From NCBI GenBank assembly GCA_018524725.1, contig JAEUWP010000562.1, forward strand, positions 682,001 to 746,000: a stretch of DNA of 64,000 nt, written 5' to 3'. The notes below the pieces were generated by a model that worked only from the letters and a program-made list of their open reading frames with translations, did no database searches and was not told where the DNA came from. The number at the start of each line of letters is the position of its first letter. Positions within the stretch are counted from its first letter, which is position 1. This DNA is from Podaxis mareebaensis (taxonomy: Eukaryota; Basidiomycota; Agaricomycetes; Agaricales; Agaricaceae). This document shows positions 48,201-59,539 of the stretch, piece after piece. The position numbers and the translations under genes were made by a program.

Positions 48201-51200
48201 AAAAATTCGGTGGAAGCTATCTACCCGCCATTCACCATCCAAGAGGGCGTCCTGTCGCGATCGGCCGTCAATGATACCCTTTATGTCCAGCACGTCTTGC
48301 TCCACTGTATTTCTGACGTGTCTATTTCGAATCTGAAGGAAGCCTGGACATCCGTCATGTCGGACCAACCCATTCTCAGGTACGTACCACCCCACTTGTA
48401 CGCTGCTTTCACTCCTGACCCCCTTTTTAAGGACTGTGTTCCATTTTGGCAAAGTCCTTTCTCAAGTCGTCCTCAAAGCCGAAACCTGCTCCTTGCCGTG
48501 GATTGAGAGGGAAGCCACCGTTTCGTCGGCGGAGGAATTGGTTCGATGGTTCCACGAGACAGAAGCACTTTCAATCACAAAGGAACTAAATCACAACTCT
48601 CAGGCCTATCCCCCGTTCTCCCTGATCCTCTATCGAGTTCCTTTCGGCAGTATTCTATGCCTGTCAATTCATCATGCCCTATATGATGGAATCTCGCTCC
48701 CTCTGATATTAGACGCAGTTGAACGCGCTTATTCGCAGTTACCGTCCCGTCCAGTGGCAACGATGTCAGACATCCTAAACCACATCGCGGCCTCCAACCT
48801 CAGTAAAGCTCGGTCGTTCTGGGAGGGCCATTTTGCTGGTTATGATTGGCCGAATTTCGAGTTCGCACAAGGCTCTCCGGGGCAGAGCATCACTTGTAGG
48901 ATCCCATTCAAAACAAGACTCTCGGTTTTGAAATCCCTCGCTACCTCCCGCCAGGTGACATTGCAGGCTCTCCTATGTGCTGCTTTCGCCACCGTTTTGT
49001 CGCCCATATACGGAAAGTCCGACGTGACTTTCGGAGTAAGCCTTCCTCATCTCATTATAAGATTCCCTCACTAACGAAGGCTTCCAGGTCATCCGCTCCG
49101 GACGGCTGCTGCCGCTGGACAACATTCAAAATAGCCCCTGTCCTTTGGTTACCCTAGCTCCGTTGAGACTAAAAATCGATGCCCGGGACATTCTTCAGGT
49201 GGCACAAAAGCAAATTTCCGAAATCGTTGAACACGAACATATATCCCTCGGCCGGGTACAGAGTTGGATCCGTCCCGGAAAACCTCTCTTTGATACTCTG
49301 TTCTCTGTCTCGGTAAATGATGGTGCAAAGAGTAACATCTGGAACGTCATCGAGAGCAGCCCCCCTGAAGCTGATGTCAGTGACTTACCCTTTTCTCATC
49401 TCTTCCTCGTGCTCAATCCCCTTGCAGTACATTCTCTCGGCAGAGATCGTTTTGTCCCCCGATCAAGACACAGTCCACTTACAAGTCGCCTGGCTTCCTC
49501 CTGCTATTGATACCAAGGTTGTTACCGAAGTCTTCGAGCAATTCGAGTCGATGGTGCTCAGCACCGCCGAGGGAAACACTCACTCTGCGCCGCCCGTGGT
49601 CCCGTTAACTACAGCGTTCTGTCCGCCCCAACCCAACGTATATCCATCTGTTGTGGACACAATTGAATCATCTTCGATCGATGCAAGCTTACTCGACAGT
49701 CTGCGATCCATTATTTCAGATTTCCTCGGGGTCGATGCTCACCTGCTTGGGGACACCACCCCATTCATCTCGCTCGGCCTTGATTCTATTAAGTCAGTGG
49801 GGATGGCAAGGACGCTACAAGCACAAGGTCATAAAGTGTCGCCCGTTGAGTTGATGAAATGCTCCTCCTTGAAGCGTTTAGCAGCTTTACTGGTATCCAC
49901 CAGTTCCATGGACACGAATCAGGATCAAGAAATGAATGCCCTATATGACACCATCGTTCAACAACTCCGGAATACTGTTGACTCCCGATTTTTCAGACTG
50001 ACAACACACGATACTGTTGAGATCTACCCCACAACGCCTCTTCAAGCTGGGATGCTATCCCAGGTCAGTATTGACGCTTTTTCTCTTCGGTTGTTAACTT
50101 ATGCTCAACGTCCGCCAGACTATAGGATCCCAAGGAAAATTATATGTACACGCGTTCCCCTTGACTCTCTCCTCCTCCGCCGATCTTGGGAGGATCCATT
50201 CGGCGTGGGTGACTGCTGTAGACCAGTTATCGATCCTGAGGACGTCCTTCCACTTCGAGACTGACTCCGGGCGCTGGCTTCAAGCTGTCCATTCTGTCAA
50301 TACCCTTGACTGGTCCGAGGCGACATGTAATGGTTCCGGGGACTACGAATCACAGCTCAAACAGTTTATCGGGGGAATGGTGCTTCAGGAAGAAAGTGAC
50401 TTCCATAAGCCTCCAATCAGGGTTCGCCTTTTCCGAGCTACTCCGCCTGGCCCACTATGTCACCGATTGGTTTTCGTGTTACACCATGCTCTCTATGATG
50501 GCGTCTCCATTGGGAAACTTCTCGACATGATTGAGACGATCTATCACGGAATTACCCCGACAAAATTGGTTCAATTTTCCGATCTGTTGCCTCATTTCGT
50601 ATTCCAGGAGCAAAATGGAACTTCGTTCTGGGTGCGAAAACTTCAAGGTTATGACCATCTCCCTTTACCACGAACAGGGAAGGAAATCGGTAGAACCCCT
50701 ACGACAGCTTCCAGATACATTCATTTGGATTCATCAAGACTTGGTGTCATCTTACGTCGTTCCGGGGCAACGATTCAATGTTTAGCGCAAGCTGCATGGG
50801 CAAAGCTTATTGCGTCGACCTTGAATACGCAAGACGTCTTGTTCGGGCATGTTGTATCTGGAAGGAGTCTTTCTGTAGCTTCTGATGTCATTGGACCTGT
50901 TTTGGTGCGTTGTTCCGTCTCACATGTTGTGCTGTTGTCCTTATTTACAATGTTTAGAACACGATACCCTGTCGCATGCAGCTCAAGGGGATCAGCAACG
51001 CCGACCTCCTTCGAACGATCCAACAAGACAATGTGGAAGTTCTGGTGTGGCAGCAAGCGTCCATGCGATCCATCCAGCGTCAACTCCAGTTGGAGTCATT
51101 ATGGGATAGTCTATTTGTATTCCAACCATTGGATAAGAACCCCAAACGCCAAAGTATCTGGGAGTTCGAGGTTTCGAGTGGAAAAGCTGATATCCGGATC

Positions 51201-53227
51201 CAGGCACGTTTTTTCAGCCTATTCCAGTCACAATTAAGTCCAACTTATGGACCTCTTTAGTACGCTCTTACCGTCGAGTTCCATCAGACTGAGAATGGCT
51301 TCCTCGTCAAATGCGCTGCTCGGTCTGATCTTTGCCAGTCGCCCTCTCTTGACTCTTGGTTGGAGCGTTTGGAAGCCTTCGTCGCCAACATCTTACAGCG
51401 GCCCGAGGACCTGGCCATGACCGATGTCGTCGGTATCATGAAAGCTGTCGAAAATCCGCTTGCGTCTGCGGTACCAACATGTCCCAACGAAGTCGCGGTC
51501 TCCGAAGACTACAAGAAACTGCAAACATTGATATCCTCCATCTCAAACATCCCTATCCAGGCTATCAACGACCAGACCTCTCTTGCGTCCCTAGGGATTG
51601 ATTCAATAACTGCCATACAGGTGGCCAACAAGTGCAGGCAGGCTAAGATGAAGATTACTGCAGCAGATATCGTCAGCTGTCGCACCTTCGTAGATTTAGC
51701 GAAGAAAATCCAGACTTGCAGTGGGAAGCTCTCCCCACCGCCTACCAGTCAGCAATCCCTATCTCTTCCTCCGGCAGAAATTAGGGCCATTATTTCCCGC
51801 TTCGAGGAAACGCCCCCAATTGAAAGGATCCTCCCGATGACCCCTGGTCAAAAGTTCCTCCTAGCGGCTTGGCAAAAATGCGAACGCAGGAAATATCAAC
51901 ACGTCTTTATGTTCCAGTTACCTGGGGATGTAGACAGGGTCCGACTCAAGGTAGCGTGGATCCTTCTACTCCAACGCCATCCCCTCTTGCGATCTACCTT
52001 TGCGAACGCTCCCAATGCCGATGATCCGCGCATTGTCGTATTCAAAAACGATGTTGCTTCGAGTACGTGGTCGGAGGAAGTCGCCGAAGACGACATGTTC
52101 TACCGCTCTAGCGCTATTAGGGTTAGGCAACTCGTAGAGAATCCGATCCCCTCCAGGCTCCCACAAGCACGGGCGATCCTTCGGTATTCAAAGAATAAAG
52201 TTTGTCTTCTCCTCCATCTGCACCACTTCCAATACGACGCTTGGTCCTTATCCGTCTTGGCGGAGGAGATATCCTCTATCTATAAAACGCAGTCCAGCAG
52301 CCCGTCACAGGATTTTCTCACCTACCTCACGTACACCAAGGCGGATGACGAACAACTTGCAACCCAAGATCAATACTGGAAGAGCGTCTTCCCCGTTCAA
52401 TTTAATCCAACCCTATTCCCGAATCTCAACCCGCACCCTGTTCCCCGCCTAAAACGAACGGTGTACATCGCCAAGTCTGCCATTGAGGACGTTTCCCTGT
52501 GTGAGAAACGCGCCGCAGAATTACATGTATCGCTTCAGTCCCTCCTTATGGCATGTTGGGTGCGTTTGCAGAGCACTTATACACGCGCCAATGATGCATG
52601 TTTTGGGGTGTGGCACAATGGAAGGACAGGTTCTGTCGATAATATTGAGCATTTCGCAATCCCTTGCGTCAATATTCTCCCGTTGTATGTCCCGGATGCT
52701 CGGGGTGACATCTGTTTAGTAGCTGGGCGCATTCGCGAGGCTTTGGGTCAACGGGCCGGTATCATCGAGCAAACAGACTTCTCGAGGTACAACGCACTGT
52801 TAGGGATCCATAAACCGCTGACGAACGTCTTTCTTAACGTGTTCAAATTGACTCCGCCCGGGCAGAAGGGTGGATTATTAGAGCCAGTGAATGTGAGTTT
52901 ATGCATCTTTAAGGCTTAGGGGCTGACTGTGACACGCATCTAGTTGTCATTCGACCTGCCCGTCATCAAAGACGACGAACCCCAGCCGGTCCTTGACTAT
53001 CTGCCAATCACGAACCTGGTACAGGTGCGGATATTAAGACCTGCTGGAAGATGCAATACTGACATATGATCCAGGACGACCTCTCACTCGATGTTGTTAT
53101 CATGCCTGAACGCAACGTTATTTGTGTCGCCATCGATGCATCGGCAAGCGTCCTTAACTTGGAGCAGGCCGAGGAGATTGTCGGAGAGTTTTCCCTGCTG
53201 GTAAAACAGGCCCTCAACCTCGCATAG
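45293..53227 (+). CDS. Siderophore nonribosomal peptide synthetase, A-T-C-T-C-T-C
   Basis: Builds a hydroxamate siderophore from N5-acyl-N5-hydroxyornithine. The first in-frame ATG is at 45293. After about 200 residues of condensation-like lead sequence, the A domain runs to about 47,850: YVPIDPELP (after splicing), [40 protein letters not shown] (after splicing), [19 protein letters not shown] and NGKADEKM. The first carrier has FECGLDSMG (about 47,985). C1 has HHALYDG (about 48,671), T2 GLDSIKS (about 49,780), C2 HHALYDG (about 50,486), T3 GIDSITA (about 51,594), C3 HHFQYDA (about 52,223, with Gly replaced by Ala). The stop is TAG 53225-53227. About 2,350-2,400 aa with about a dozen small introns. 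One A domain serving three T-C units is the basidiomycete type VI layout. The product could be a basidioferrin-like trimer or a ferrichrome; sequence alone does not decide. Confidence 0.92.
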
Positions 53228-53288
53228 ATAGACACACGGTACCAATTGGCATAGAGTACAGTACAGTAAAAGTTAAATTTATATATGT

Positions 53289-53882
53289 TTACTTTGGTTC
53301 ATGCCCCGTACGAGCAACTTGTAGACATTCCTCCTCAAAGTCAGTCAACCAGACTACCTTGACCCCTGCATCTTTCAGTTTCTGCGCGCCCTCGCACTTC
53401 ACGAAGTCGTCCGGTTCGCTTACACCAATGTAACATCTGGGTATCTTCGCCGCAATAATAGCATTCGAACAGGGTGCTAGCCCCGACGTTCGGATTGAGC
53501 AGGGTTCCAGGGTAGTATAGATATCGGAATGGGTGAGAATGTTTTCGACCGTTAAGTTATCTGAGCGCGCGGCTGGGAACAGGGATTGGAGCTGGTCCAC
53601 AGTGAGAGCCCTTGCTTTGGCTAGAGCATTGGCCTCGGCATGGGTATTTCCGGGAAGTTCTCTGGAAAACCCCGTCGAGAGTACGACGGGTTCTCCTGAA
53701 GTAGGAGGCCATTTGGCCGCAATTACGCACCCGACGCAAAAGGCGGTTGGAGTGGGCGCACACTTGCGCGCCTCGTCAAGAGCCAGGCGCAGGAAACGCA
53801 GATGCTGTCCTGCCGTTCAGGATATCATTGAGCAGCGATAATTACAAGTAATGAAGGCGGACAGACCCTGAGGCTCTGACAT
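53289..53882 (-). CDS. Rib2-type riboflavin-pathway pyrimidine deaminase (DRAP deaminase domain)
   Basis: Two exons: 53882-53867 and 53809-53289. The intron is 57 nt (GTCTGT...GGCAG) with CTGAAC as branch-like sequence. The 178-aa product has a complete zinc deaminase site: HAEANAL (His plus catalytic Glu) and LEPCSIRTSGLAPC (two Cys). The flanking YIGVSEPDDFVKCEGAQKL, AGVKVVW and FEEECLQVARTGHE match the deaminase half of yeast Rib2-like proteins, which deaminate the ribitylated pyrimidine intermediate of riboflavin synthesis. There is no fused pseudouridine-synthase half. A general cytidine/dCMP deaminase is the alternative, less favoured because of the C-terminal block. It is convergent with the NRPS, 61 bp apart. 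Confidence 0.75.
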
Positions 53883-54048
53883 TGCACCTGAATTGAATCA
53901 GAGTCAGTTGCGATTAGATACTTGTCACCAGCAGCACTGCTTTTGGTAACTTTTGCTTACGTATGCAGAAGTGGGCTACAAACTTCGGGGTCCTGAATTG
54001 TGGTCGAGGTGTTTGACCCTCAACCTTACCACTTGCACTCATTCCATC

Positions 54049-57000
54049 ATGTCCTCGCCCCAGCCAGAGGAACTCCGTGAGAACCAGGTCGAAGACAATG
54101 ACGACCCTATGCAAGGTTCTGGTCAGGAGGAGGAAGAGGGAGATGGTGATGAGATTATGCCCAATGTGACAGACGATAGCTCGGAGGAAGGAGAGGACGA
54201 TGAGGAGGAAGCTCGCAGAATCAGAGAGGGATTTATTGTTGACGAGGATGAAGAAGAAGAGGAGGACGAGGAGGAGGAGCGTCGTAGACGGCGAAAGAAG
54301 CGCAAGAAGCATCACCGTAGACGTGAGTTTCCGTTCATACCTTGGCCCTTCAGTGACTCAATTTGCAACAGGCGAGGAGGAGGACGAGGAGCTGGAGGAG
54401 GATGACTTGGAACTGCTTGCCGAAAATACTGGTGGCACATTCAAGAAGAACCGTCTAACACGACTACGGCGCGGGCGCGTCTCCGAATCACCACCGACTG
54501 CTTCTTCTAGGCGAAGAAACGTTGTGGAATCTTCTGACGAGGACCTTGATAATGACGACAATCTTCCTCAAGTACAAGATATCCAGAAAATCTGGGATGA
54601 TGAACGGGGCAGAGATGACGAGGAGGAGTATGGTGATATGGACCTTGATGACTTCATCGAGTATGATGAAGAAGGTGGAGGAGCTATGGACGAGGCGTCT
54701 CGTGCAGAGCGTAGGCGTGAGCAACAGGAGCTACAAAGGCGTAAACGGGCGTTCGGCAGTCGACCAGAACTCGCGGGTATTGATGCCAAGTAAGTTCGAG
54801 TTCTTAACCTTGATAGTAGCCTGACTAATAAAATTAGTGCTTGGGACGAAATCCATGACGTGTTCGGCGACGGTCATGATTATGATTGGGCTCTGGTTGG
54901 AGAGGACGAACCTGAGCCGGAGGAGGAACGTTTCAAACAGGATACGAAATACCAAGATGTATGTGACTCCTCTTGGTCGTTTGTGTTTTGCTGAATTTGC
55001 CCTTTGCAGGTGTTTGAACCGTCAGAAATTCGTAAACGTATGCTAACGGATGATGACGATCTCATTCGTGTACAAGATATTCCTGAACGCATGCAGCTTG
55101 CGACGTCCTCACTTTCTGAAAATACCACCCTTTCCACCCATACGCCAATGACAGAAGCTGACCTTGATGGTGCTGCTATGTGGGTCACCCAACGCATATC
55201 GGCGCGCAAAAATCGGGAGTACTTCAGTGTTGATGGTCAATTCCAGCATCTGAGGGGCGCTCTTGTCATGGCTGTCACATTTGCGTTGCGCTATCTTTTC
55301 GTCGAGGAGTTTGAAGTGCCCCACATCTGGGCGCACAAACGGGATTATCTCTGCCATTTCGATATTTCCGACATCCGGACACGCAAGGAACTTTTGTCCT
55401 TAACCGAATTGTGGCGTATATATGCCCTGGGACAAAAGTATAGGTCACTACTGGAGAGAAAACGGGCCTTAGCCACACTTTACGAGCGCTTGCAGGTACA
55501 TGATGAATTTTACGAAAAGGAAATTCTGCCCAAAGTGGACAGCGTTGAACTTGTAGCAGACGCTACGGAGTGGCTCCTCTTGAAGTACAAGGAGAAGAAG
55601 AATGATGGACTTGACTCTCGCCCGCACGAAGATGAGGAGGGTGATATCAAGAAGCCGAAGATGCCCAGTCGTATCTCGGCATACGAGGTTGCAAAAAAGA
55701 GCGTCATTTCGAAGTTGGCTGAAGTAGGTCCTTCGCACCTTGCAACATGGCAGCTATCTAATTTGCACCAGGGTTTTGGGTTGGAATCGTATCAAATAGT
55801 GGCGAACTTCATGGCTTCAGAGCGCGTACACTTCGTTCAAGATCAGGAGCTCAATCCTACCATCTATGCCGAACAGTTTGCGGATCCTGATCCGATGAAA
55901 GCCCAGACGCCGGAAGAATTACTCCGTCGTGCTCGGTTGATACTGTCAACTGAACTTGGGAAAGATCCTCTTTTGAGAGACTACGTTCGTAAGCTCTTCA
56001 AGGAGGAAGCTCAGATCACCGTTGAGCCAACCGAAAGGGGCATTGTAAAGATCGACCAAAACCATCCTTACAATGTATGCTTTCTGATTTCTCTGAGTTT
56101 CTCCGTTGTGCTAATGTTTTTATCAGAACTTCAAATACCTTCTTCGGAAACCTATCAGGGAAATGCTAGAAACCGCTCAATTCCTGCATATCCTTGCAGC
56201 GGAAGCTGAACATCTCGTGACAATCTCAATCTTTCTCCCCAATGAACCCAAGGCAGAACTTGAACAGAAGCTTAACAATGCGTTCAGTTCTGACAACTTC
56301 AGTGAAGCCGCAAGGGCATGGAACGTTGAAAGGAGTCGTGTAGTTCAAGATGTCATCGAGCAGCACCTCGTGCCCCTTGGTGCAAAGTGGGTGAGAGAGT
56401 ATCTCCGGGAAGAAGTGGAGGACTTCCTTGCCCAAAGCTGCGCAGCTAAACTACGCAAGGTAAGCCAGCCATTGTCCTTTCATGTCCATATCACCTAATT
56501 ATCATCTAGCGCATCAACTCTGCTCCCTATATCACTCCTGGGATGAAGCCTGGTGATACGTCTTCGGTCCTTGCTATCTCTTGGGGTAAGGGTGACCCTC
56601 AGAAGGATGCTATTTCTATCGTTTTTCTCGACGAGGCCGGTCGTATGCGTGAACACACTAAGGTCGACAACCTCCATGACTCTGACAACCTCGACGAGTT
56701 CATCGATTTGCTCAAACGCCGGAAGCCCGAAGTCGTCGTTATTGGCGGTTTCAGTATGGCAACACTGAAACTCAGTCAACGCGTGAAGGAAGTTCTCCAG
56801 GGAAAACATCAACAAACCGCCGGTAATGAGTCTGGTTGGCCAAGTGAACACTTCGATATACCTGTCATCTACGTCCATGACGATGTCGCGCGCATATACC
56901 AACACAGTAGTCGTGCCGCTGAAGAATTCGGTGGGCTTTCTTCAACTGCTAAATATTGTGTCGGTCTTGCCCGGTATGCCCAGAGTCCTCTGAATGAGTT

Positions 57001-59324
57001 TGCGGCTTTGGGGCGTGACATTACAGCAATTACCTTCGAGGAGGACGATCAACACCTTGTAGGTGCCAGTTCTGAATCGACTGTGTACTTTACTGATATC
57101 TTAAACCAGGTTCCTGTAGAGAAGTTGTTGGTGGTCTTTGAGCGTGCTCTTGTGGATATCACCAACAAAGTGGGCGTCGACATCAATCGTGCAGTCACCG
57201 ATAGCTATTACCAACACTTGCTTCCATTTGTTTGTGGTCTGGGTCCCAGAAAGGCCCAGAGTTTGGTGAAGAAGATTGGTGCTCTTGTATGTGTTGCTCT
57301 TTCCAGATTGAATAGTAGTGACTCATCAGATTATTTAGGGTGGAACGCTGGTCAATCGTGATCAATTCATCAAAGCGGGTTTGCTTACGACCAAGATTTT
57401 CTTGAACGCTTCTGCCTTTTTACGGATTGCTCGTGAAGATAATGAAATGCGTACCCTCAAGAATCGTCGTGACGATGACGATGCCCCAGACCCCCTAGAC
57501 GATACCCGAATACACCCTGAAGATTACGAATTGGCTAGAAAGATGGCTACTGATGCTCTCGAACTCGACGAGGAGGATATCCATGATGAGCACCCCTCAC
57601 ATGTTGTTACTCTCATCATGAACGACCCGGATAACGAGAAGAAACTGATGGAACTCAATCTCGACGAGTTTGCTATTAGCCTCTATCAGGCCAATTACGA
57701 TCAAAAGCGACATACTCTCAACGTCATTCGGGACGAACTTCTCAGACCATACGCGGAACAACGTGATCCATTCCTTCTGCCACAAGATATGGAAATCATC
57801 ACTATGCTCAGCGGTGAAACCGAACGAACCTTGAGACATGGACTCATGGTTTCTGCGGTGGTATATCGTACTGCTCGCCACGTGGCATTCGTCCGCCTTG
57901 ACTCAGGCGTCGAGGGTGTCATCAGCTCGAAGACCCTCCCCGACAGCAACGCTCAAATCGAGACTTTCATTCGGAAAGGGCAAACGGTCTCCGGCATCAT
58001 CATCCATAGGAACATGCAATTAGATCAAGACACGTTCAACATAGAACTTTCGTGTCAACGACAACTTCTTGAAGAACGAGATGATGAAATCCGCAAAGTT
58101 AGGCCGGATATCTACTACGATACTGTTCGGGAGGCCAAGGACAAGGAGATGTTGAATAGAAAGAAGAGGGCCGAAACTGATCGCAGCCGGCGAGTCATCA
58201 AACACCCCAACTTCCATAACTTCAAAGCCGCACAAGCCGAGGCATTTTTGGAGAAACAGCAGCGTGGGGACGTCGTCATCCGACCGTCCTCCAAGGGTAT
58301 CGACCACCTTGCTGTGACATGGAAGGTAGACGATGGGCTATATCAACACATTGGTTTGTTATTTCCGTTTCTGGTTTTGAATCCTGATCATTAACGAGAT
58401 CGTGCAGATGTAACAGACTCCAATGCCGATCCGACCGGTCAGACAACTGGTCAGCTCATTGTGGACGCAACACATACATATGCCGATCTTGATGAATTGA
58501 TCGTCAATCATGTACAAGCGATGGCTCGCCGTGTTGAAGAGTTGATGGCACACGAGAAATTCAAGCAGGGACCGGAGGATGAACTACGTAAGTATCTTTT
58601 CGCATTTGAAATTTGTTTGGGCTCCTAACATCTCTCTAGATCTCTTCCTCAAGAATTCCTTGGCAGCTAATCCGGCGAAGAGTATGTATGGTTTCACCCT
58701 TAACCGGAAGAAGCCTGGGCATTTCAATCTCTGTTTCCTCGCCAACAAGAACTCCACTGTCCAAACTTGGGTACGTCTCGCAGGCTGATCTCAATATATC
58801 GTGCTTCGCTAACTTATCTTCAGCCCGTTCGCGTTGCTCCGGAAGCTTACTACTTGTTTGATGCTGCTGCTGTTGGCGTCCCTGAGTTATGTGACGCATT
58901 TAAAGTTAGGTGAGTGATTTGCGGAAGACAGGCTAGGGCCATGAAGTTCACACGTCGCACATGCAGACACTTGCACGAGTCTCAGAATGTCGCCAATGTG
59001 GCTGGAGGCAAGACACCATTTGCTGGTGGCCGTACACCTGCCCGTCCAGGTGGAGCGACTCCTGGGCATGCATCCATCCGACATGTTGGTCGTACGCCAA
59101 ATCCTTACGGTGGTGCTCAGACCCCCTATGGTACTGGGCCCCCACCTCCTGTACCTCCTTATGGCCCTCCACAAACCTATGGCTATCAGACACCATCGCA
59201 TCGACCACCGCCTGGTTATCCTCAGCCACCGACAAACATCCCTTCTTCAATGAATCCGGCACGTGCACAAATGCTGCAGCAAACTTCCGGCCCTTCATGG
59301 GGCCAAAATCCTGGCTGGGGCTAA
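54049..59324 (+). CDS. SPT6: Transcription elongation factor and histone chaperone SPT6
   Basis: Binds elongating RNA polymerase II and H3-H4, keeping chromatin ordered behind the polymerase. The start at 54049 ([13 protein letters not shown]) opens an acidic N-terminus with long Glu/Asp runs. The [20 protein letters not shown] region (Iws1/Spn1 contact side in other species) follows. Then come the helical core ([23 protein letters not shown]-like [15 protein letters not shown]), the YqgF-like domain ([18 protein letters not shown]), helix-hairpin-helix ([19 protein letters not shown]), S1 ([18 protein letters not shown]) and the tandem SH2 ([19 protein letters not shown]). The final 130 residues are Gly/Pro/Thr-rich with repeated TP dipeptides. 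About nine introns; roughly 1,500-1,550 aa, usual for fungi. Stop TAA 59322-59324. It starts 167 bp from the deaminase ATG. Confidence 0.93.
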
Positions 59325-59539
59325 TCCCCTTTTGGCCTGCTCTTTTTTGTTAGGCTTTCTTTTTATTATCGTAGTCATGTTTGGATATAGGACAAGCGTG
59401 CATGTATCATATAAAGATTTGGGTTCTAATATGCATTACTATCATACTTTTCGTTGCAAAATTTAACCAGGAACATTGCCGAGGGATCTTTTGAGTTGCT
59501 CAAAAATAATTCTGCAAGCAATGTCGTAACAGAGTACGT

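Noticed and set aside
53914..54315. Minus-strand Ser/Leu-rich frames opposite the SPT6 N-terminus
   Set aside because: Antisense of GAG/GAT repeats encoding the acidic tract; no motifs or splice support.
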